Assembly: GCF_026914265.1 (NCBI RefSeq)
Contig: NC_069132.1
Location: 70,446,993 to 70,510,992 of the forward strand
Origin: Mya arenaria
Taxonomy: Eukaryota > Mollusca > Bivalvia > Myida > Myidae
DNA length: 64,000 nt
Reading direction: 5' to 3'
Below are positions 11,206 to 22,177 of the stretch, piece by piece; position 1 is the stretch's first letter, and the number at the start of each line of letters is the position of its first letter. Below the pieces are notes generated by a model. That model made no database searches. It was not told the origin of the DNA and worked only from the letters and a program-made list of their open reading frames with translations. The translations under genes and the position numbers were made by a program.

Positions 11206-13507
11206 ATATGAAGTTTCAAGTTGATAACTCTTATATTCTACAAGATATGGCCTGGACAAAACTTAAAACATGAAAATTAACCAAGGGCAATAACTCTGAA
11301 AATATGAAAGCAAGAGTAACAGTTCTTAAGCAATGCACTTGCCCTCCATGAGATCTATCTACATATGTAATTTGAAGATGATACCACTCATAATTTACGA
11401 GATATGCCCCGGACGAGTGAAAACGGGACTCGACCACCACTGCCGCGGACAAAAGTAACCCCTTAACCCCTATATGTCGCCTAGTCAGGCGACTAAAAAA
11501 TCAATGTACTTGATCATTGCTTCACTTAGTATGCTGCAATTACTAACATGGACCATGTGCAACTAACATTGAAAACTATATATATATGTTTGCAGTACAT
11601 TTCATCGGGTGACTTAGTGTCATTCCAATTATCATAAGTCAACCTGTTTTAAGTAAGAATATGTAAGAATTACCTTTTCGTTGTACATTTAAACGCTTTA
11701 TACAAGGTGGAGTATGACCAGTTTTAGCAAACAATGCAAATTACCAATCATGAACTCTTTAATGTGATTTAGAACAAATGAATGTATTAGTATTAGAATT
11801 TAGTATATCGCCGTGTGAATCAAATATTATGTTTAAATGTATGGCAGTCATTTTTGAAAACACAACAACCTTTGTTTGAAAGCAATGCAATACAATGTAG
11901 ATCTATGGAAAATCAAGCATAATCTTACACCAAGATTAAGACAAATACAGGCTAGATTACATTAAGCAGGAAAATTATGTCACTTTACGTGCAGTTGGCT
12001 ATTATACAAGTAGCTATCTAAACTTGGGGTTATATACTGAGTGCTTTAAAATTGGTTATCAGATAGCTTTAGATGCTTATTATGAATTAGTTGTAAATTA
12101 GTCATCATTGCTGTGTCATTAACTTATGAAAAGTTTTGTCTTTTTAATGTTTTACTAATATTACTACAGGATTGATCATGAGTTCAGATACTTCACAAAA
12201 ATTCTATTCAAGAGACATTTTGTACTTATTGACCAATCATACAGTATCAAAAGAAATCAATGTACATGTGGTATTTCATTTTCAAATCAAACCTGTGATA
12301 ACATTTGGCCATTGACATTTTAAAACATCTAGACAAAACAATTGCATTATAAGTGCCTCATATGTGAAGGTCAGTGAAAGGCAAAAGTGTGTGTATGTGT
12401 GTGTGCGTGTGTGCGTGTCTGTGTGTGTTTGGGGGGGGGGCGTTCGCACGTGTGGGTGCGCATTACCGCACGTGTGGGTGGGCGTGTTTATCTGTTTGGC
12501 AGATAGCATTTCAGTTTGTCAGCCTTACGTTGTTGCAAACATTTGTTGAGCAAACTTCTTCTGCGAACAGATTGAATGGATTGTTTTGAAACTTGTTGCA
12601 ACAAATTACAAAGAAACAAGTGCCTTGAACATTTGTGTTAGTTGCATGACCAATTCGTTTTAGAGGCATGGCCCTATAACTGAGTCACTTTAATACAATA
12701 TAGGTTTTTTAGGTTTATTTCCACAGATTATAAGAGATGGTCTGAAACTTAGTACACAGGCTCACCATGAAGTATATTAGTGTCTGACATTGGTCTCATA
12801 AATTGCGGCAATGTGGTTTAATTTAACTTGCCCTTGTAGTTGATCTACACATTTACGGCTATAATGTGACAAAGTGGCGCAAACTACTTCCACAGTTTAG
12901 GAGAGTTTTTTCTATGTTTTGTACACTTGCTCACCTTGGGTTCGAGTGCTCAATAAATGTTCAATCAGTTTCAGCAAAGTCATGTAAGAGAAATGTGCCC
13001 TTAACCTAGATTTATTCACAGATTATTATTGAAGTTTCTGGAGCAAGCGACTTCTACAATTTAAGAGAGATTGCTCTAAAACTTGATACATCTTGTCACA
13101 TGACAGAGTGTACTAGTACATTCTACTACCGCTTGGTGTATTTTCAATGAGATCTTGTACTGTCTTATAATTTTTGATTGTCAATATTTAGTCTATGCAC
13201 AAGAGAGTGTTCACCACTTTACAATATTAACGTCATCTACCCACAAGATTATATTGTCTGTTTAAAGACTTCTTTTTGTGGCAACAATTTTTTCTTAGAA
13301 ATAAGTGAACAATATGCAATTGTTGTTTTTCATCTTTCACTATTTAATCTGGTTTCTGATAATTAGAACACACAAACAAAATAAAGTTTTACATCTGTAA
13401 ACATGTATTACCGGTAAGTGATGAAATAACACATTAAGGCAGTGCAATAACACGTTTAAAAGTAGCAGTTATGTTTGAATGTAAAAACTTTTTGAGTGTT
13501 TTGGCAA
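11206..13507. other. Noncoding DNA downstream of cGAS-like gene A
   Basis: No gene is supported. The stretch is collinear with 28630-30974 in unit B and with much of 58280-60684 in unit C. It contains a GT-rich microsatellite (12387-12430) followed by a run of ten G (12431-12440), which gives spurious short frames on both strands. Confidence 0.5.
12387..12440. repeat. GT-rich microsatellite with G run, unit A
   Basis: Alternating GT, GC and TG dinucleotides end in ten G residues. The corresponding tract in unit B is at 29887-29947. It is absent from the equivalent part of unit C, where about 59530-59680 holds unrelated sequence. Confidence 0.85.
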
Positions 13508-13627
13508 CATGCCAAATTGAGACATTGTCTCCGTTATGTATCTTCAATATTCTGCTGTAGCACATCCAAGCATTGCATGTTATGAAACTCAAGTCTAAGA
13601 ATGGTTAAGGCTGTGTCAATGTGGATA
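13508..13627 (-). pseudogene. Out-of-frame TPR-like remnant after cGAS-like gene A
   Basis: Read on the minus strand immediately past the stop codon and in another frame, this DNA resembles the preceding coding repeat. Both contain HIDTA, and both share the nucleotide phrases 'gctgtgtcaatgtgg', 'tagcacatccaagc' and 'gagacattgtctc'. It looks like an additional C-terminal repeat cut off by an ancestral frameshift or stop. Equivalent remnants follow the B and C genes. Confidence 0.6.
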
Positions 13628-15775
13628 TCAGCTTTGTAAAAACTGATTAAGGATTCTGGCTGCATGCCAGATGGAGACATTGTCTCTGTCATAGATTACC
13701 ATTGATCTGTTGTAGCACATCCAAGCCAGGTCCTGCCTGTTCTGAAGTTCAAAGCAGTGGCCCAGCATATTGTGGGCTGTGTCAATATGGCCGTGTTCCG
13801 TCCCCATTGTATACACATGTAGGTTATGTAGGGCTGTTTGTGCTCTCTGGGGTTGGTGTAGTTCCCAGTATGTGAGATGCTGTAAGTAGTAAAGGAATGG
13901 GATACAGTCAGTGACTACATTGTTCTCCCACATCTCAGATGGTAATCTGTCTTTACCTTCTATACCTAACAGCATTTCAAATGCAAGATGTTGTGGAATA
14001 CAGTTTACTTCTTCCTTTGTGAAGGATATACACATCATTGTGTATTTCTTCAGCATCTCTGTGTTTGAGTTGACTATCAACTTTTTCTTATACTCAGTGA
14101 TAGGTTGAAGGCATTTCCTCCCATGTTTACAACATTGGCAAACTTCTGGTCTCAGGAGCCCTTCACAGTAAGTCAGTACTTCTGCAGCTTCCTCATACTG
14201 CCCTCTGCAGTACAACATGGAGGCAAATTTCAACCTACTGGACATAAGGTCTGAGTCAAGAGACCGCTGGTACCAGTTGAAGATATCCTGTGTGATTGGT
14301 TGTCCCAGATAGATGCACCTTGAAGCCAGCATGGAAGCAAGGGTGCTACATAGGAATGGGGTCATCAGAGATACTACTTCCTGTTCAAGATCACTTGAGG
14401 AATCAGACATACTCTGTAGAATAAAAAAGTGCCTTCCAATGTTATCAGCTGAATAATCCGTTATCAATCTATCTAAAACAGAAGTCAAATTATCTAATTC
14501 ATCAAACAGTACTTTCTGTAGAACAACACTACAGTTTTGGGTTCTTGTGCCCACATGCTCATATGATACATTTTCAAGATTTGACCATTGAAGCAATCTC
14601 ATATCAATATTGTCCATATGAGTGCAAAATAAACACTGCAGTTTTGTGTTGATGAGATGTGAAATAATGCTGCATAGGTTTGGAAGTTCCCAATTATGCA
14701 ACTTTCCAACAAACAGATTAACTCCAGATATTGTGAAATGGGGACAGTATTTTTGTTTTAACCATCTTTTCAGTGTTGTCAGAAGTAGACACACACATTT
14801 CACAATCTTGTTTTCCCTCCATATTTCTGTAGGATAGTTTTCTATTGTAAATAGCATTGCTGTTTTAATATGAAATGTGCTGAATCTCTCATCAAACCAA
14901 GGTTTGAAACACGTTTTTCTCAATATTTTTGTCAGTGTATATACCTTCACTTGAACAGTGTTAAAATCAAACATTAATAACCGTTCCATTAACGAAGTTG
15001 AAAACCTCCACTGCCATTTTGAATAAGGGTAACTTGTTAACTTTGAAGGGATCATTAATGCATTAGATCTACACAATGATTGTTTAGATGGGCTCTCTGT
15101 GTAGCCCTGTGGCACTAAGAATACTCCAGTCTCCCTGGCACTGGCCAATGTTTCAGGTCTTGGCCAGTGTCCAGGGCGTGGTCTGTGGAACATGAACTCG
15201 CATTCTTCTGGCAGTTTGCTACAATGGTATCCATTGACTATGTCAATCCTTTCATCATGTGACATTGATGGGCCATGTCTTATTATTTCACCAGATTCAC
15301 TTCGTTGCTGTGCAATGTCCTGGTATTTGACTCTTGTATTAGTTAATATTATTCTCCCTTCCCCATCTAGAACATCATCAGGTCCTTCTGGTTGTACTGC
15401 TGGCAGTGGGCAGTCACCTCTAAGTCTCTGTAAGTAGCAGTGTTGAGGAGGAGTGAGCTCATTCTTTAACACCAGCAGATTTGGCTTTCCATACTGCCAG
15501 GTTGCCCAGTTAAGAGCCACATGTTTCCTGTTATCACAACACAAAAGGTCAGTGTCAGATTCCATCCCAGGTGTTGAGGTGCCTTCACTCTGACTGCCAA
15601 ATATGTATGAAGTTATATTTATATCACTTAACAAGCCACCAACATTGCGCATAGTCTCAATCCTCAAATGTGTTCTCCTCCTCCTTCTTATCATCCATCT
15701 GTTGACCCCTATATCCCCCATCACCCGGGACAGCCGCAGTGAAAACAGTCTCTCACTCTCCCTATCACTATCCAT
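13628..15775 (-). CDS. Mab-21/cGAS-like nucleotidyltransferase, copy A
   Basis: This is an intronless reading frame of 716 codons (715 residues). The start is placed at MDSDRESE because that Met is conserved in all three paralogues; upstream in-frame Met codons are not conserved in copy C. Residues 60-76 hold the NTase signature GS..E....E.D.D: G60 S61, then E72, D74 and D76. D178 in ERIDIV is the likely third metal-binding acid. Residues about 240-420 contain a KWQWRFS..ERLL helix block typical of the Mab-21 C-terminal lobe. Residues about 520-715 look like helical TPR-type repeats. Mab-21/cGAS-like receptors in animals make cyclic dinucleotides that activate STING after sensing a ligand; bivalves have many. 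That role is inferred for this gene. The ligand and product are unknown, and no cGAS-type zinc ribbon was recognised. Confidence 0.88.
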   Translation of the reverse strand: MDSDRESERLFSLRLSRVMGDIGVNRWMIRRRRRTHLRIETMRNVGGLLSDINITSYIFGSQSEGTSTPGMESDTDLLCCDNRKHVALNWATWQYGKPNLLVLKNELTPPQHCYLQRLRGDCPLPAVQPEGPDDVLDGEGRIILTNTRVKYQDIAQQRSESGEIIRHGPSMSHDERIDIVNGYHCSKLPEECEFMFHRPRPGHWPRPETLASARETGVFLVPQGYTESPSKQSLCRSNALMIPSKLTSYPYSKWQWRFSTSLMERLLMFDFNTVQVKVYTLTKILRKTCFKPWFDERFSTFHIKTAMLFTIENYPTEIWRENKIVKCVCLLLTTLKRWLKQKYCPHFTISGVNLFVGKLHNWELPNLCSIISHLINTKLQCLFCTHMDNIDMRLLQWSNLENVSYEHVGTRTQNCSVVLQKVLFDELDNLTSVLDRLITDYSADNIGRHFFILQSMSDSSSDLEQEVVSLMTPFLCSTLASMLASRCIYLGQPITQDIFNWYQRSLDSDLMSSRLKFASMLYCRGQYEEAAEVLTYCEGLLRPEVCQCCKHGRKCLQPITEYKKKLIVNSNTEMLKKYTMMCISFTKEEVNCIPQHLAFEMLLGIEGKDRLPSEMWENNVVTDCIPFLYYLQHLTYWELHQPQRAQTALHNLHVYTMGTEHGHIDTAHNMLGHCFELQNRQDLAWMCYNRSMVIYDRDNVSIWHAARILNQFLQS

Positions 15776-16659
15776 AGCTTGATGTTTTAAACTTAGTTTA
15801 TAAGAGTCCAGCAGCAAGGCACATAAAATCAAAAAAAATATTTCATGTTCATCATGTTGCTGACAAAATGTAAACTATTAATTCAGAAAGGTCTACTTTC
15901 TTTTTTAAACACAATATTTAACCCATCCCACTTCATTGGCTGTTAACCATATACTGGAGAGGATCAATTATTTACATTGAAATCATAGTTTCTTATTTGC
16001 CATTGAAATTTACTTTACGGTTCAGAATTTAAACAATCTTGTACATGTCTATATATACATCTGTCAAAAAGGAAGCATTTAAGCATAGTAACTGTTATGT
16101 ATGTTATCATTTATAGTGCATGTGTGTAGGTCTTTCTTTACATACAAATCATATTTCTTATTTGCCATTCAAATTTATTAGACCTGGTACCATATATTTT
16201 CAGTATATTGTAAAATAATTACTTATTGGTCATCTTTATCTCAATTTCAGCTTTTCTTCTTTAAAGTATATGACCTACAATTACTTATATGACACCCCAT
16301 ATTATTTTTAAACACGTCATTTCATGTCCAATTTTAGTTGAAATCATTGGCAAAAATACCAATTACAACATGTAAAAATTAATTATATTAAAATAATTTT
16401 TAGTCATGTATCTAATATAAAATACACCAGCAAGCAATAATAGCTTTTTAATTAATTAAAAATTAAAATGGCAAAAAAAATTAACATTGTTCATAAAAAA
16501 ACTAGCTTATATGTTGGTCAGATTATTAAGAACATAATTTTATTGCAAGTATTAAATGTAAAATTAAAAATTTACTAAATTTAAAGAAACATGTACATTT
16601 ATCAACTTCCCATTTAAAATTCGAAAAAAAAAACTAATTTGCATTGGTGTTTACCCATA
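15776..16659. promoter_or_regulatory. Conserved region upstream of cGAS-like gene A
   Basis: About 880 bp lie between the start codon (minus strand) and the 51-bp minisatellite. They are almost identical to 33216-34094 in unit B and still alignable with 62938-63950 in unit C. The promoter and 5' untranslated region must lie here if the gene is active. No TATA box or specific binding site was assigned with confidence. Confidence 0.4.
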
Positions 16660-17830
16660 TACTTCCATCAAACTGGGCAGCGACAGCGAAAACAGTCATC
16701 CCTACCCAATACCACGATTATAACAGGCAGCGATAGCGAAAACAGTCATCCCTACACCAATACCCCCATCATACCAGGCAGCAACAGTGAAAACTGTCAT
16801 CCCTACACCAATACCCCCATCATACCAGGCAGCAACAGTGAAAACAGTCACCCATACCCCAATACCCCCATCATACCAGGCAGCAACAGTGAAAACTGTC
16901 ATCCCTACCGCAATACCCCCATTATACCAGGCAGCAACAGCGAAAACAGTCACCCATACCCCAATAGCCCCATCATACCAGGCAGCAACAGTGAAAACTG
17001 TCATCCCTACCCCAATACTCCCATCATACCAGGCAGCAACAGCGAAAACAGTCACCCATACCCCAATACCCCCATCATACCAGGCAGAAACAGGGAAAAA
17101 AGTCACACCTCCCCCAATAGCCCCATCATTCCAGGCAGCAACAGGGGAAAAAGTCACACCTCCCCCAATAGCCCCATCATACCAGGCAGTGACGGTGAAA
17201 ACAGTCAACCATACCCAATACCACCATTATAACAGGCAGAAACAGGGAAAAAAGTCACACCTCCCCCAATACCCCCATCATACCAGGCAGAAACAGGGAA
17301 AAAAGTCACACCTCCCCCAATAGCCCCATCATACCAGGCAGCAACAGTGAAAACAGTCACCTATACTCCAATACCCCCATCATACCAGGCAGAAACAGTG
17401 AAAACAGTCACCTATACTCCAATACCCCTATCATACCAGGCAGCAACAGCGAAAATAGTCACCCATACCCCAATAGCCCCATCATACCAGGCAGCAACAG
17501 TGAAAACTGTCATCCCTACCCCAATACTCCCATCATACCAGGCAGCAACAGTGAAAACAGTCACCCATACCCAAATACCCCCATCATACCAGGCAGCAAC
17601 AGGGAAAAAGGTCACACCTCCCCCAATAGCCCCATCATACCAGGCAGCAACAGGGAAAAAAGTCACACCTCCCCCAATAGCCCCATCATACCAGGCAGTG
17701 ACAGTGAAAACAGTCAACCATACCCAATACCACCATTATAACAGGCAGAAACAGGGAAAACAGTCATCCCTACCCCAATACCCCAGTCATACTGGGCAGC
17801 AAAAGTACAAACAGTCACCCCTATTCATGA
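16660..17830. repeat. 51-bp minisatellite, unit A
   Basis: About 23 copies of a 51-bp unit are present, with core 'cccatcataccaggcagcaa' followed by 'cagtgaaaacagtcaccc'. Because 51 is a multiple of three, several frames on both strands stay open across the array and give repeats such as TPIIPGSNSENSHPYP. Each copy varies at a few positions, and sub-variants alternate. The array sits about 0.9 kb upstream of the cGAS-like gene in every unit. It is treated as noncoding. Confidence 0.9.
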
Positions 17831-19435
17831 TTTATTTTAAAATGGGTTAAATTTATGGAATTAATAGTTCCTTTAAGATGTATATTGCATTTATATATCA
17901 TGTAGTGGATTATTGTTTACTTTTTTATTCAAAATATACACATGTTTAAATCAAGCATTTATTTGACTTCATTTCTGATACATAAACTACTTGTGTGTAA
18001 GATCATGAGTTTCAAAAGGTAATTGTTAAATGAGATCATATTTCAAATCTTGTATTCAAATTATTTTAAGTATAATAGGCATGCCCATAATGTATATAAT
18101 GATCTGGTTTCAAAGGGAATTCCCCATACTTGGTGCCAATTAATAAGTTGAAATGAATGCAAGATTTTAGAATGCTGGCTTATTGCTCAACTTTGTACAT
18201 ACAAAATTGCTTTTCGTTTGTGCTCTTTCAATCTTTGGAAAAACAAAGATTCCAGCCTTAATGATTCACCGAGTGGTTTTCAACATTTTTAAACGTGACT
18301 GGGATCAGATAGAAATTAAGACCTCTTGCAAATAATACAAATATGGTTTTTTAAATACATTTTCCCAATTAAAGGGTTATAATTATGCAGTGCCAAAGAT
18401 GAGGTTTATCATACTTAGGGATTTTATGCCTTTTTAGAGAGTTTCTATAGTCAAAGGGTGATAACTCTCGAGTAACTTGAGCAATATGGCTGTGTGCCAA
18501 ATTTTCCAAGTTATGATGTCCATACACATTCTGATCAAATTTGGTGATGATTTAACAGACTTCTAAAGTTATTGATCGTACAAGACTGAAATTAGGTTAT
18601 TTCTATAATCAAATGGCCATAATCTACAATTGCAGACATGTGAACTCTACCGGCAGTATGTAAAATCAACAGCATGTGAGACCCCCTACCGCTCTACTGC
18701 TCACCCGACGGAAACTACCGCTCTTGACAAAAATAATCTGATCAATTTTTGGCCTTAAAATTTCATTTGAAAACCCTCAATATATATCAACCATGCCTAA
18801 ATACCGCATAATCTGTCATTTTAAGAAAATGGTGCAATAAACAACCTGTCAAATAACTTGACACCTAGGCCGAGATTGTTGCTGAGTTACGGCACTCAGA
18901 ACCACCGGCATCCTACTATTCAGCATTCTTTGTTAATTGGCATCCTACTAATCGAAAATTAACATACACAATTTTGCAGTCGTCTACTCTAGACCTATTT
19001 GGCAGTCTGATTGAATTATCAAGAGCTCTACTTAATATAAACTTGAGATTTCACTAGCCAGACGTAAAACACCGATATTTGACAAGACTCTGAACCAATT
19101 TAATTATGGCGTATTTAATGCGTATTTTCCGAATATCTAAAAATATGAACAACCATCAAGTTTTTGTTAACATTATGTCTATCATTGTCTTTGACTTCAA
19201 AATAAAAGGGATTAAGAAATTCTATCGCTTTTGAACCCAATCTACCCACTTGTAGACCCAAATGTACCTCTCTGTCATTGCCAGAGATTCAAATGTCTGC
19301 AACTGACCTAGGCAATATGGCTTGATTTAACTTATGCCATATATAATGCCCATCCACATTATGACCAAATTTGGTGATAAGTGGACAAATGCTCCTCAAG
19401 ACACAGAACATACTGGACTCCAATGATTCAATGCC
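17831..19435. other. Noncoding DNA between the two minisatellites, unit A
   Basis: No gene was seen. The stretch is collinear with 35671-35881 plus 43955-45335 of unit B. At 18033-18046 ('aaatgagatcatat') it holds the intact, empty target site of the retrotransposon that interrupts unit B. Dispersed phrases such as 'gatgatttaacagacttctaa' are shared only with unit B. Confidence 0.6.
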
Positions 19436-19826
19436 TTCAATGCAGGTGAAACTATATGTCCTGTTATATGAATGCAGGTGAAACTATATGTCCTGTTCTA
19501 TGAATGCATGTGAAACTATATGGCCCGTTCTGTGAATAAAGGTGAAACTATATGTCCCGTTCTGTGAATGAAGGTGAAACTATATGCCATGTACTATGAA
19601 TGCAGGTGAAACTATATGTCCCGTTCTATGAATACAGGTGGAACTATATGTCCAATTCTATGAATGCAGGTGAAATAAAATGTTCTGTTCTATGAATGCA
19701 GGTGAAACTATATGTCCCGTTCTATGAGTACAGGTGAAACTATATGTCCCGTTCTATGAATGCAGGTGAAACTATATGTCCTGTTCTATGAATGCAGGTG
19801 AAAAAATATGCCCTGTTCTATGAAAG
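19436..19826. repeat. 32-bp minisatellite, unit A (short allele)
   Basis: About 12 copies of a 32-bp unit are present ('tgaatgcaggtgaaactata' then 'tgtcctgttcta'). The paralogous array in unit B is more than five times longer. Confidence 0.9.
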
Positions 19827-20846
19827 CATTGCATAAAGGAGGATATGAAGTTACATGTATGTTAACTTATTGTTTAATGGTCCTGAACAACTGTTCTAAG
19901 TATGAAGTACAAAGTAACTTAGATATCATCTTGAAAAGTAAATCATCATCATTACGGTCTTTGATTAACTTCATAGTTGTATCTAACGCTTTAGTTCACG
20001 ATTGCTCGATCGCTGCCTTGAAATATCAGACACCATTTCTGAACATCTGGAATGAAAAGAGTTAGTTTCGTATGGGGCCCTAAGGGCTGATGATTAAACT
20101 AACTTTGATTGTAATGTACAGTTTTTCAGTTCGAAAAAAATCATTCAGTAATGGTCATCTTTCTTTAAGTTATCAAATTAAGTACAATCCTGAAAGCTTT
20201 CCACTCAGAGGGATACATGTTTGACGAATCTGCAACAGTTTAAGTCAGGATTTTGTGTCTGAGCTGCAACATTGGTGCTAAATGTTGGGAAAAATAGATA
20301 TTTTGGAATATGTTTTCACCTGGTAGGTGGTATATATTATATAATATGTGCACCTCCCTGAGTGTAAGGAGTGCAACCTATAAATTGTGATTATGGTCGA
20401 TTAAGCCTCAAGCACTCCTATGCAAACACGGAGATCTCACCCTTTTTTCACGAACTTGCATGGTATTTTAATTTTCAGACGTTTTATTAGTTGTAACCTA
20501 TTGCCGCCATCTTACAACTCAGACAAAATAAACACTCAATTAAACCGATGCAGGTCGTAAAATGTTTACCCCCTTGACACTGGTAAATGCTTTTGCAGAC
20601 AAATTCTGTATTTCATATAGGAGAGCTAGTTGACAACAAATGTCAAGCTCGAGTTTAAATTGAGGCGTGTTATTCCAGTGACAGTCACCATTGTACGTTG
20701 ACAAATTTGCAAATGGGGTTTCATTTACATTTACATTCACCTTGGTTTACAAATGAATGTCAAAATGTAAATGGTGATAATTGTCAATAAAAGCCTTAAG
20801 CATTCATAGGCCAACTTGTAACATTATAAATTGAGATCACACCTAG
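19827..20846. other. Noncoding tail of unit A, left part
   Basis: No gene was recognised. The stretch is collinear with 48620-49917 of unit B. About 1.1 kb present in B between its minisatellite and this sequence is missing here. Confidence 0.5.
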
Positions 20847-21169
20847 TTTTAAGCGGGGGTGTGGCGGATCCGTTGTCTTGTGGTAACGCACTTGACTATC
20901 AATCCAGGGGTCGCAGGTTCGATTCCCCGTCGCATCACTAAAAATACTAATCGTCTTCCGGGAGGGACGTTAAATGGGGGCCCCGTGTGACAGTGCTGTA
21001 CACTGGTGCACGCTAAAGAACCAGGGTAGCTCTAACCAGGGTTACATTCTGTCTGTGCAATATGCTTCAAAAACCTAAAATTACTAACAATCTTATTGGA
21101 GAACTCGCCGAATGGGCAAGGCCCGAGTGTGAGTATAAATAAGCTTACACGCCAACCCTTTTAAGCGGG
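20847..21169 (+). mobile_element. tRNA-derived SINE with 11-bp target duplication
   Basis: The element body is 20858-21158 (301 bp), flanked by direct copies of TTTTAAGCGGG at 20847-20857 and 21159-21169. The head is tRNA-like: an A-box-like stretch 'cttgtggtaacgcac' and a B box 'ggttcgattcc' at the usual spacing. The body then carries 'gggacgttaaat' and 'cacgctaaagaacc', typical of a conserved central domain seen in molluscan SINEs. Unit B at about 49915-49925 shows the unoccupied site, so the insertion came after the A/B duplication. It has no protein-coding capacity. Confidence 0.9.
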
Positions 21170-22177
21170 AATTTGCTCTTTGGCAGATAAATAAGCGTAG
21201 TGGTTTCAACTCGGCTGCGTGGGCAAAACCATGCAGGGCCCTTTTCAGGGTTATCACATTGCCGGCTAAACCCTGAATGGATGATATACTTGTTAAGTGA
21301 GTATGAATTTTTTGACAAGTTTTAAAGTGGAAACAACAGCTATCCGATGAACATGACAAATAAACCTCACTAAGGCTAGTCTGTCTTGATATAGAACAAA
21401 TACAAAAAAGTATGATATTTTTCTATTTATATTTGTTTAAGGATAATTACGCGGGAGAACGATCGATCGTTGTGTAGAAAACGAACTTGAGAGCGCACGA
21501 AATAAGCTTTATTAGGCCTAGTAAATCAGCATACGAACACTTTTTATCAACCGCTGTTCATCTTGAGTTATATTTAAAACAACTATGTACTAAACTGAAC
21601 TTATTGAAAAAGGAATGAAATTAATACATAGTTTAGAGCAAACAAATGCATCTTTATCTTGAGTTGTAACAATCGTAACAACTCGGCCATCTCCAGCAAG
21701 TTTATATATGATTCGTTTTTGTAAAATACAACTCTTGAAATATCTTGATACTAGCCGAGGATTTCCGATTGGAATTGTATTTAACAAAAACGAATCATAT
21801 ACATATTTGTTTGGACGAATAACTTATCTCCGTATTCCGCATCACGTTACAGCAGTTATTTCCCTTGCTGTTTATATCAAATTGACTTCATTTATCTTAT
21901 AAACAGGCTTTTTGTTCACATTTCATGGTAACTTTGGTAATATACTCTATTAAAGCCGTAAATGGAAATGAACGATCAAACTATTGGCTAGATATGTGTT
22001 TGATTTAACTAAAATCAAATGATTACAAGTAAATCTCTAAAATATACAGTCGATTAATAGTTATTCGCGCTGGCATAACGCTGTACCATCAAGGTTTAAA
22101 TTTAAAAATGTCCATTTTATAATGTCCATTTTAGAATATATCAAATTTTGAAAATGTTTTCGTCTATCCCAGAGTAC
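21170..22177. other. Noncoding tail of unit A, right part
   Basis: No gene was found. The stretch is collinear with 49925-50200 and then 52110-52820 of unit B. The intervening 1.9 kb of B, which includes an SCCPDH-like exon, is missing here. It contains an imperfect inverted repeat at 21705-21800. Confidence 0.5.
21705..21800. repeat. Imperfect inverted repeat (hairpin)
   Basis: The left arm at 21705-21731 ('atatgattcgtttttgt...') and the right arm at 21775-21800 ('...acaaaaacgaatcatat') are complementary over about 26 bases, with a loop of about 43 bases. The equivalent part of unit B lacks it, so it may be a small inverted-repeat insertion. Confidence 0.6.

Larger units (their letters stand above)
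660..22177. repeat. Segmental duplication unit A
   Basis: First of three tandem units. The start aligns by eye with about 24215 and 52860, sharing the stretch around 'caacaatgt' followed by 'agagtattgcaagcag'. The end, near the shared 'gtagaaaacgaacttga' at 21474, aligns with 52138 at the end of unit B. Gene order is SCCPDH-like 3' exons, Mab-21/cGAS-like gene, 51-bp minisatellite, 32-bp minisatellite, tail. Unit A differs from B by the 5.2-kb TIR element, a SINE, a shorter 32-bp array, and the absence of about 1.1 kb (B 47.5-48.6 kb) and about 1.9 kb (B 50.2-52.1 kb). The exact boundaries are approximate. Confidence 0.85.

Noticed and set aside
12282..12589. Short frames rich in His/Thr or Val/Cys around the GT tract
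   Set aside because: Dinucleotide repeat artefacts; the frame is not conserved in unit C.
15776..15832. Upstream in-frame extension of cGAS-like gene A (MILCALLL...), looking like a signal peptide
   Set aside because: Copy C has no equivalent in-frame extension and all three share the MDSDRESE/MESDRESE start; the extension is probably 5' untranslated sequence, although use in A and B cannot be excluded.
16702..17850. Overlapping long open frames with Pro/Ser/Thr-rich repeats on both strands
   Set aside because: They are produced by a 51-bp tandem repeat whose period is divisible by three; no start context, splice signals or outside homology supports a protein.
20858..20935. Functional tRNA gene
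   Set aside because: Only the internal promoter boxes are well formed; it is followed by a SINE body and flanked by a target duplication, so it is the head of a SINE.
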